NCBI GenBank assembly: GCA_002245135.1
Contig: NGBS01000002.1
Location: forward strand, 62,001-126,000
Direction: 5' to 3'
Length of the DNA: 64,000 nucleotides
Source: Proteromonas lacertae
Taxonomy: Eukaryota > Sar > Bigyra > Opalinata > Proteromonadidae
Shown here: one piece after another, positions 51,249-61,205 of the stretch
Position numbering within the stretch: position 1 is the stretch's first letter
Layout of the letters: each line of letters starts with the position of its first letter
Made by a program: the position numbers and the translations under genes
The notes under the pieces: generated by a model
What the model saw: only the letters and a program-made list of their open reading frames with translations
Database searches by the model: none
Told to the model about the DNA's origin: nothing

Positions 51249-52345
51249 ATGAAACCTGCTATCCCACTAAAGTATATCAGTCTTGTTACTTTAATTTTTC
51301 AAAATACAACACAAGTATAACGTAGTGTGGATTTATTTCTATTTAGGTCCTTGTTATGAGATATTCAAGAATGCTACCTGGTGAAAAGTATTTAACATCG
51401 ACTGCTGTTGCTACACATGAAGTTTTAAAACTGTTAACATGTTTTGTTATCATAGCAATACAAGAAAATGGTATTCGAGGATTATTGAGAGTATTTTTCA
51501 TCAAATTTATATAATTAGAATATGAACCAAGAAATAATACAGAAACCAGTTGATACTGCATTACTTTTAATTCCTTCAGGATTATATACAATTCAAAATA
51601 ATTTGTTGTATGTAGCATTGAGTAATCTTGATGCAGCAACATATCAAGTCACATATCAGTTGAAAATATTAACAACTGCTCTTTTTTCTGTGTTATTGTT
51701 GAAAAAGCATTTAAGTTGCATACAATGGATTAGTTTAGTCATATTAGCTGTAGGTGTATCTTTAGTACAACCAATTAACAACAGTTCAATCAAAGTAATC
51801 ACAGATACTCAGAATTATGTGTTAGGTGTTACTTGTCTAATTGTTTCAGCATTAACATCAGGATTTGCTGGTGTATATTTTGAAAAACTGTTAAAAGGAG
51901 CAAAGTCTTCTATTTGGATAAGAAATATACAATTATCGACATTTAGTTTAGTTTTTTGTTTTATTGGTATTTGGTATAATGAAGGAGATATTGTTGCTAA
52001 GAAAGGTTTCTTTATGGGTTATAACTTCTGGGTATGGCTTACTATCATTATTCAAGCAATTGGAGGATTAATAGTTGCTGTTGTGGTTAAATATGCTGAT
52101 AACATATTGAAAGGATTTGCTACTTCTATTTCTATTATTTTCTCTTGTTTATATATCATTTTTTAATACTGAATTTTGAATTATATTCTTAATTATTCTT
52201 ACTATCTGTTTATTTTTTCGATTTCAGTATTACTATACTGTTTTTCTTTGGAACAATTTTGGTGGTAGTTGCTGTATTTTTATATGGAAGTAAGATACAA
52301 TGTGGGAAAGAAAATCTAGAATATAGTAAATCACATAATGTGTAG
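51249..52345 (+). CDS. SLC35A-type Golgi nucleotide-sugar transporter
   Basis: Introns of 32 and 28 nt join the first three exons. Family hallmarks: LKYISLVTLIFQNTTQVL, MRYSRMLPGEKYLTSTAVA, PSGLYTIQNNLLYVALSNLD, YQVTYQLKILTTALFSVLLL, and KGFATSISIIFS. These are the UDP-galactose/UDP-GlcNAc/CMP-sialate transporter signatures, with about ten membrane helices. The last exon (ITILFFFGTILVVVAVFLYG) is clearly homologous, but no GT-AG intron joins it in frame: the 81-nt GT-AG segment 52147-52227 leaves a residue of two bases. Substrate cannot be assigned from sequence. Confidence 0.75.
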
Positions 52346-52539
52346 TTTAATTTTAGTTAAAATTTATAATGTATTTGTGGTGATTATTCAACTATATAAG
52401 GATAAAAACATCATTTTTAATCTATCAAGCCAAACATAAATTTTAAAATTCTTCTGTTTTAAATTTTGTGTACTTTTTTTAGGAGGTAGCATTGCTATTA
52501 TTTATCATATAACTGAAATTGAGATTATAATTAAACAAC

Positions 52540-54709
52540 ATGAGTATATTTAATTTCATTTTACACTTCAGATAATCAAATAACATCTCTTGTCTTTATT
52601 GTTATAATAATATCACAATGTCATAAAAGTATTGCAACTGATTCCATGTCTTTTTACGGTTATACTACAATAAGAGAAGATGATTATGAGTTGATGTATG
52701 TTATAAACCCAACAAGTATTATATTACTTGGAAAACGATATACAAGTGATGGATACGAAACATTTAAAGCTGAAACAAAATTTTCTTCAATTACTTTAGA
52801 AAAAGGTTATTTATATCCTAAATATTATGTCAATGTATATGATGCTTATTTGACATCGTCAACATGGTGGAAACCATCCAATTATCAAATAGAATACACT
52901 TATTCAAGCTGTAATTTATATTCAAAAGAATATTCAATTACGTATATATTATTGTTGTTATCTATCTCTGTATAGTTCATTATCTAGTTATTGTTATAGT
53001 GCATACTCTTATTTTACAAATATTATTCAAAGTTACTTTACTCTTTATGAATCATTTTACATTATAGGAGAGAGTGATGTGTCATTTAAATCATCCTTTT
53101 CTATTCTAATATCAACACAATATTTTCTCATACAAAGTATTCTAAAATATGCCATATATTCTAAACAGGTGAAAGTAGTTTAAAAGATGTAATGAATAGC
53201 TTTGTGGATGATATATCAAGCGGTTCTTATTACTCAACAGGTGATTATTATTATATCAATATGTTAGATGAAATAATTGTATATTATGAAGATTATGCAA
53301 TAATTGTCTCATCATTAGACGAAGAAATATATTTTTATCCATCAACATCAGTAGAAATATATGGTATATATATCTAAAGTATATTGTATACATTATGTAT
53401 AGATGATTATGGATTATTTGATTATAGTACAGAAGTTGTAAAGTGTAGTAAAACTTCATCTAGTAGTACAAAAGGTGTATGTAGTGTTAGTAGTGAAGCT
53501 TATCCTGCTGAGGTTTTAACTCAATCAGAAGTTATTGATAAAATAACAAAAGTACTAGAACAATTGATGATAAAAATCAGCACAAAAATAGAAAATGCTG
53601 TTGACTCTTCTACATCTTCTTCTAAATCCAATAGAATGAGAGAATTATATTCAACTGATAATATTAATAATACAAATTCTCATAATTTAATAAGAAATTT
53701 AGATTATACATTTGGATGTTATTATGAAAGTGTTAGTAGCAGTAGTAGTAGTGGTAGTTATTCAGGAAGATTTGTAGATTCAAATAGGGTTGTTATTGTA
53801 GTTAAAAAAGCACATGGATGTACTTCTAGCTCATTCAAATGCTTAATGCAAGTAAGACAAGTTTATGATGTAAGTAATGTAGAATATGACTCATATTCAT
53901 CAAGTAGCAGTAATACATACACATTAACATTAACATCAATAAACAAGAAATTAAGTGGTTTAGAGTTTTCTCAATATGATGTTGATTATTATAGATCATA
54001 TTATAAATGTAATGTATATCAAAAATTCTATACTTATGGAGAAATAAGTGATTTATGTAGTGAAATTAGAGACTTTGCATTAGATCTCTTTGATTCATAT
54101 ATGTATAACAGTGTTAATGTTGTTGTTTTATCAAATTCATGTAGTAGCAGTGGATTGTCAATCTATTCTGGTAAAAAAGCAACATCGGACGAAATAAACA
54201 GATTAGTTTCAATGATAACAATTGTTTCTTATCCAATAACATCAGGAATTGTAGCAAAAAATGTACTATCAGATCAAGTTGCATGGGATTTAAATGGTAA
54301 AACAGTTACAGTTAATTATTTAGATGGTAGTACATTTGCTTCTTATTCTATTTATACATCATCTTCATCATCACTTGTTCAGTATAGTAATTACACAATG
54401 ATTGGTAGTTATTACTATTTCACAATTCCAGGAAATGATAAAGTGTGCAAATCATCTACTACACCATTCCTTTTTCTTTATAGTAATTTACCTTGTTCAG
54501 ATAAATCTCAATCAGGTAATAGACTTAAAAGGGAAATCATGAATTACATGTCGTTAACTTATGGAAATGTTATTAATTTAATAAAATCTGGCGTGGTTAA
54601 TTATAATTTACTTGAAGAATATGATGATAATACATATGATGATAATATTTCGGTAACGGTCAATCCTTTGAATATTTTATTATTCTTAATTATTTTAATG
54701 TTAATATAA
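52540..54709 (+). CDS. Secreted, probably GPI-anchored surface protein, unknown
   Basis: Introns of 28, 34, 32 and 39 nt give 678 residues with an intact frame. The N-terminus is a signal peptide (ITSLVFIVIIISQCHK). The body is Ser/Tyr rich with many paired cysteines and Ser runs, typical of extracellular proteins. The C-terminus ends in a hydrophobic stretch NPLNILLFLIILMLI with no following basic tail, the pattern of a GPI-anchor signal. I recognise no domain. It lies directly upstream of the pseudo-subtilase gene (76 bp gap), same strand. Confidence 0.65.
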
Positions 54710-54785
54710 ATATATAAATGCTATTTTTTTCTTTGGTGTGCAGATTAATGAGAATTAGATTCAAAAATATTTATTCGTTTCTATT

Positions 54786-57381
54786 ATGAAGTTTTTATTT
54801 TTTTTTGTTTACATTTCATTTACAGTAGCAGATAGCTTGTTCTATTTAAAATATTTTTATGTAGATGATAATTTAAGAAGCTTAGCACAACAGGTATATA
54901 AAAGGATAATATTCTATTGTAGATTCCTGATTTATCAATCTCTGATGATAAAAAAATTGAATATATAATTAAATCTGATTGTAAGTTTAATAATAACTTC
55001 AATGAATCAATTGGACCATTACACTATATTTACGAAGTTGATAAGTATGTTGTGAAATCGTTCACATCAAAAAATACTCTTGATCAGTATATTAAAGGTC
55101 ATGACAAGTGCAAATTCAAATATTCAGTAGTTAATCCCATAATTAAAGTATATTTGAAGTATGTTATGGTAAATAGTTATACAAGATTAGTAATATTAAC
55201 ATTAATAATCTATATGATATAAATTACTATGAAATATCAAACACTTCCATTGTCAAAGAAAAATTAATAGATTTGATGAATGTTATTCAAAATAATAAAA
55301 CTGAAACACAAAATGGAAAAGATAATAGGATAATAGATTTAAAGACTGTTACTGAGACAATTATCCAATATAGATCCAATATAATCAATATAGATGAAAA
55401 TAAATCAAATTGTATTAAATTATAATTAAACATTACCATTCAATAGATGAAATATCAACATTTACAATAGATTTAAATAATAGCAATATTTATCAGTTAT
55501 TATCAATATTAGCTATACAACCATTTGTTTCATCACTAACTTTACACAACAAGAAGAGTAGAAAATTATATAGCGATATGGATTCACAATATTTATACAC
55601 TCAAAGTATGTCGACTGGTAGTGGATTTTTAACTAATATGGGTATTAATGGATATGGTGTGAATATAGGAATGATATTAACAGGAATTGATAGAAATCAT
55701 TGTTTTTTATACAACAGAATATATACCACAAATAGTGATGGTCCTTCTTCATCTACAAAGTATTTTTTTAAACCATATTCTATAGAGATGGAACTTATTT
55801 AGCTTCTATTGTTGTAGGTTCTGATTCTTACTCATCATTTAATATATCCTTTTTATATGTTGATTATTCTGATAAAAATCTATTTTCTTTAACAGAATCA
55901 CAGTATGACAAGTAGTAGTCAACTGTCAGTTTATCTTACAAATTCACTCTCAAGTATAAATACTTATCTTAGATATCTATATTCATATTCAAAGATTATC
56001 AGTATTGGAGTTCTTTCTGATTCATGTTATTATGGTAGTATTGCTGCAGCAATTGATTATTTTGTGTAATTATTATAATTGTTTATATATTGTATATAGA
56101 TCTAACAATCCAGATTGTATTGTTTTAGTACCTGTTGCTCTATCAACCGATTGCTCATCTTCTTATGGAGAATTAGCTCAAATAAAAAATGGAATTACAG
56201 TAGGGATTAAATATTCTACACATAGTTCTTATTATAGTATAACTGAATCACCCAGCCAAACAAATGCAGCATATACTTCAGATGGTAGAATAAAACCAGA
56301 TGTTTCAGCAATGGGAGTTGATGTAAATGGTGGTGATTATTATTCATGTGATGTAACGTCTTATTCAAGTTATAAAAATTTAGCATCATTGGGAATAGCT
56401 ACATCTGCAGTTACTTTGATTGTTAATTTTCTTAAAAGTAAATATTCAATAAACTATCCTTCCGCATCTTTAGTTAAAGCCATGCTGATTCATAGCTGTT
56501 ATAGCGGAGATGGATATAGCAGTAGTTCATTTCCTAATAGTTATGAAGGTTTTGGACCTATTTCTTTAGATAGAGTATTATATAGTTCTTCAAATCCACA
56601 CTTCAGATTTAAATTTCATGAAAATGAAATGTTGACAACACAAAACACTATTGACTATAAATATTTTGTGAGAATATCATTTTTTTTGTATGAGAATTTA
56701 ATCCATATTATTTCTTTAACAATTTTAATTCACTCAGCCATTTAAAGTAACTCTTGTATGGACAGATGTAATATCTTCTTCTTCTTCAACATCATCAAGT
56801 ATTAAAAATGACTTAGATTTATCAATTATAATTAATGGTAAAACATATTATCCAAATAAGTATATGATACAATTATATATTTGAATAGTGGAACAAGTGC
56901 AGATCATAAAAACAATGTGGAAGTGATTATGTTACCAGGAATATCATTATACTCTGAAAATATATACAGAACTACTATAAGAATTAAGAAGTATTCTGCT
57001 TCTACTTCACAACCATTCTCAATTGTAATAACTGGTGATTTTTATGATTCACAATCAAACTCGCAAAACTACTATTCTGTTTTAGAAGATATGATGATTT
57101 ATAATCCATCATTGAGTTATGGTAAAATAACAGAATATCCTGTACATATATTTGATAAACAATACCCTGATGATGATCAGCCAAGTTCAAATTCTGGAAG
57201 TTGCCCCAATACAGATAATAATAATAATAACAATAACAATTACCAACCAGAGGTAATTATAAAAGAAAAGACAACACCAAGTGGAGGAATGGTATTTTTT
57301 TATTTTGTATTAACATTTTCTATCTTGTTGATGCTATGTTGCGGAGTTTGTTTCTATTATGGAAAATATGATACAAACTAG
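54786..57381 (+). CDS. Inactive subtilisin-like (S8) membrane protein
   Basis: Nine exons with short introns give about 767 residues: signal peptide (MKFLFFFVYISFTVA), a prodomain-like N-terminal region, a subtilase domain, a jelly-roll-like region (PFKVTLVWTD, NDLDLSIIINGKTYY) and a C-terminal membrane helix (FFYFVLTFSILLMLCCGVCF). Subtilase alignment is clear (NGYGVNIG, HCF, DGRIKPDVSAMG, ASLVKAMLIHSCYS). All three catalytic residues are replaced: Asp of DTG is Leu (ILTG, 55677), His of HGTH is Asp (DGTY, 55788), and Ser of GTSMAT is Gly (LGIAT, about 56391). A short cytosolic tail follows the helix. It should lack protease activity and may act as a receptor or binding protein. Confidence 0.75.
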
Positions 57382-57612
57382 TTATACTATTCTAATTGTA
57401 TTATTTTATTTAAGACTGTGTATTATTCTAATTATAATAATAAATATCATTGTATCATTTTAATTTGGAATATTTACAAAGTAAATGCATTAATCATCAC
57501 AACATGAAATTATTTTCAAATATTTTTATTTTTATTTTGATCAAACAGTTTGATTCAGTTTTTTGGATTTATTTGGCGAACAAGAAGCATATCTCCAGTA
57601 ATAAAGCAATAA

Positions 57613-60600
57613 ATGATTTTAAGTTACTATTGGATAAGCATTATAGCTATCATTTTTCCAATCAAATCATGTTATGCTGTTGATCGTTCAAAGTTTAAGA
57701 AATGTGAAGATATTGGATTTTGTAAACGTCACAGAACATCAACTGATTTTGTTTGTTCTGTATGATTTGTTATTTGTTAAGTTTATAGTATTCTACAAAT
57801 CCGTCAACATTGAAGTATAGAGATACTTATTTTACATTACTACTAACATCAGATAATGTACATTGTGGAGTAATTAGAGCTAAAATTTATTTTCTTAAAA
57901 ATGGAGCAATTAGAGCAAAGTTTACAGAATTTCAAGGTAGAATTCGTTGGGAAGATAATGATGTGATTCAGTCTACAGGAATATTTACTGATATACCTAT
58001 ATCTCTGTCAAATGACTATATTCAGAAATATAAATTTGAAGAAAACGATAATATACAGTATGTTACAGTAGACAATATTACTGTCATTAAAGTTCAATTC
58101 AAACCGTTTATCATGTCATTGTATTATAAAGGTGAGTTGAAATTAATCCTCAATAAAGAGTATATCTATTTCTGTTCTATACTTTCATAGTAATAAATTA
58201 TATTGGGAACATTACGAACAAAGCGAAAGAACAAAATCAACAGCAACAACTACTGCTACAGAATCAAGGAAAAATAAACATCATAATAAGAAAATATCGA
58301 AATATAATGAAGCAGGAAAAGCAATTTATGAAGATGGAAGTGTTGAAGAAGAAGAGAGTAATAATAATAATAATGATGATGAAGAAAAAGGTAAGAATAA
58401 TGGTTTATATGAAGAATCGTTTGGAGGTTATACTGATAGTAAACCGAATGGTCCTGAATCGATAGGTATTGATATATCTTATCAATCTGCTATTCATTTA
58501 TATGGAATTCCAGAACATGCTACCAACTTTATATTGAAGAATACAAAAGCAAATTCTAGTGGTTATAATGAACCTTATAGATTATATAATTTAGATGTAT
58601 TGAATTATGAAATAGATGAACCAATGTCATTGTATATATGATATTATTATTTATTTTTGTTTTTTTATAGATATGGTTCAATTCCATTTTTAGTAGGTTC
58701 TGGTGTTCGAGGCAGTAGTGGTGTATTTTATAACAATCCAACAGAGACATTGATAGACATTGATGATAATAATAGTTATTGGATGAGTGAGGCCGGTGTT
58801 TTAGATTTGTTTTTATTTGTTGGTAAAGAATATAAGAAAATACTTAAACAATATCATTCAATTGTTGGATTTACACCAATTCCACCATTGTTTTCCTTAG
58901 GATATCATCAGGTATAATAACTATTAATAATTAATAATAATAGAGTCATTGGAATTATAAAAGTCAAAAAGATGTATTAGAAGTTCATAAGAATTTTGAA
59001 TATTATGATATCCCGTATATATTTATATATTTAATTTATTGTTTATTGCAATAGATATGATGTAATGTGGTTAGATATAGAACATACAAATAATAAACAG
59101 TATTTCACTTATGATAAAGATACATTTCCAAATCCAAGACAATTAATAGATGAATTATGGAGTAAAGGTCGAAGAATGGTGAATGTAGTTGATCCACATT
59201 TATCCACAAAAAGTGAATATAAAGTGAATAGGATAGCTAAAGAAAGAGATTTATTTATTAAAGATTCAGTATATATTATGTTATATATATAATTATATAT
59301 AGAAAGGTAATATATTTAATGGACAATGTTGGCCTGGTGAATCAAATTATATGGATTATCGTAATCCAAAAGTAAGAGAATATTGGAATGAATTATTTGA
59401 TTTATCCAATTATGATATAACTAATCATACATTTGTCTGGAATGATATGAATGAACCTTCTGTGTTTGATGGTCCAGAAGTGACAATGCCAAAAGATTGT
59501 ATTGGATATGATAAAGTAGAACATCGATATTGGCATAATCTGTATATATATTATTATTGTGTATTTTAATAGAAATGGATATTATGTAACAAAATCAACC
59601 TATGAAGCATTAATGAATAGAGATGTAAATAAGAATATTAGACCGTTTGTACTAGGAAGATCCTTCTATAGTGGCAGTAATAAATATTGTGCAGTGTGGA
59701 GTGGTGATATTCCTTGTGAATTTAAACACTTAGAAAACACAGTATCTATGTTATTATCAATGTCAATAAGTGGTCATAGTTTCTATGGCAGTGATATACC
59801 TGGATTTATGGGTGATGCTAATGAAGAATTATATATAAGAGGATATGAGTTAGGAATTTGGTTGCCATTTTTTCGAGCACATGCTCATATTGATAGTAAA
59901 AGAAGAGAACCATGGATTTATTCAAATGATACCTTAATAATAGTGAAAAGGCTAATAACAATGAGATATAGTTTTTTACCTTATTGGTATACTTTATTTG
60001 CCAATAGTTATCGAAGTGGTGAAGCAGTAATTCGACCAATTTGGATGGAATTTCCTCATGATATAAATAATTATGATATTGAAGATGAATATTTAGTAGG
60101 TAAATATCTATTAGTTCATCCAAATATAAAAGAAAAATCCCAAAGATCAGTTGTAACATTTCCAAATAATGAGAATTGGTATGATATATATACATATAAA
60201 AGATACAACAGTACTCAGATTGTTCCTGCTCCATTAGGTAAAACAACAGTATTTCAAAGAGCTGGTTCAATAATATTTCGAAAAATGAGAGTAAGAAGAT
60301 CAACTGAATCGATGAGAAATGATCCTTATACAATGATAATAATAGTAAATGAATATGAACAAGCAGATGGTGAGTTATATATAGATGATGGTGTAAGTTT
60401 TAACTATAAAAATAGAAATGAATATTTATTTCGATCTTTTTCATTTAGAAAAGGTGTTATTCTGAATAGAGCGAAAGAAAAGACGAATGGATATGAGAGT
60501 GATGTAATGATCGAAAGAATAATAATAGCTGGCTATAAACATGTAAATGAAGTAGTTTTATATCAAGATGATGTAATGGGTAAGTTGCTATATGGATATA

Positions 60601-60677
60601 ATGATGATGTAGGAGTGATGGTAATAAGAAATCCAAAATGTTATATTAATAAGAAATGGAAGATTATAATGAAATAA
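57613..60677 (+). CDS. Glucosidase II alpha subunit (GH31, ER)
   Basis: Eight exons (introns of about 31-40 nt) give about 939 residues, no frame break. ER signal peptide (MILSYYWISIIAIIFPIKS), then VDRSKFKKCEDIGFCKRHR, a conserved start in GANAB. A long acidic insertion follows, then DSKPNGPESIGIDI, YGIPEHATNF and EPYRLYNLDVLNYE. GH31 motifs: DVMWLDIEHT, the nucleophile region VWNDMNEPSVF (Asp), the acid/base WSGDIP, and FFRAHAHIDSKRREPW. It trims the two inner glucoses from N-glycans in the calnexin cycle. The ATG at 57613 gives a signal peptide; the earlier ATG at 57504 does not. Confidence 0.9.
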
Positions 60678-60809
60678 TGTCTCTTTCTTAATATTTCTTA
60701 AATTTTCTAGTTATTTTCATTATCTGAGCAAAATAAATTTTATAAAAATAAGAATATTCTAATCTACATATAAATCAAGATAGAAAAACGAAAAATTAAA
60801 TGTTGGGGG

Positions 60810-61144
60810 AAATAATCATTTGGATTAAGAGTATTAAATGAAGAAGATTCAATACTAAATATTGACATTAATTCTCCACTTAATTCATCCAACATTTCTT
60901 CAGAAGGTAAACTGCTTAATAATATTTTACATGTTTCATATAACCAATTTAATAACTATATATATATAAATATATAATATTATATACTCTTTCAGATTTC
61001 TAAACATCTTTCATTCTTTTACACATCAACTCTACTAATTTTTCTATATCATTTGATATGAATCTTCTATTAAATATTGACTCTTTTATTATATCTTTCC
61101 ATTAACCATTGTTAGTATTAGTTTCTCGAATTATTAAAGGAATT
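60810..61144 (-). pseudogene. Truncated TCF25 copy
   Basis: On the minus strand this matches TCF25 bases about 39825-40161, with the intron retained, so it came from DNA duplication rather than reverse transcription. It is broken by a Trp-to-stop change (TGGAAATCTG becomes TAGAAATCTG) and other substitutions, and it has no start or end. It lies between glucosidase II and the KATNIP-like gene in the opposite orientation to TCF25. Confidence 0.85.
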
Positions 61145-61205
61145 TTAGTTTTAATGCAACAAAAAACATCATAAGAGTAAAAAACAAAAAATACTTAAAA
61201 TTTTA

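Noticed and set aside
57450-57683. Small plus-strand ORF before glucosidase II
   Set aside because: It overlaps the true signal peptide in another frame and shows no homology.
59818-60333. 171-codon minus-strand ORF
   Set aside because: Antisense to the catalytic part of the GH31 gene.
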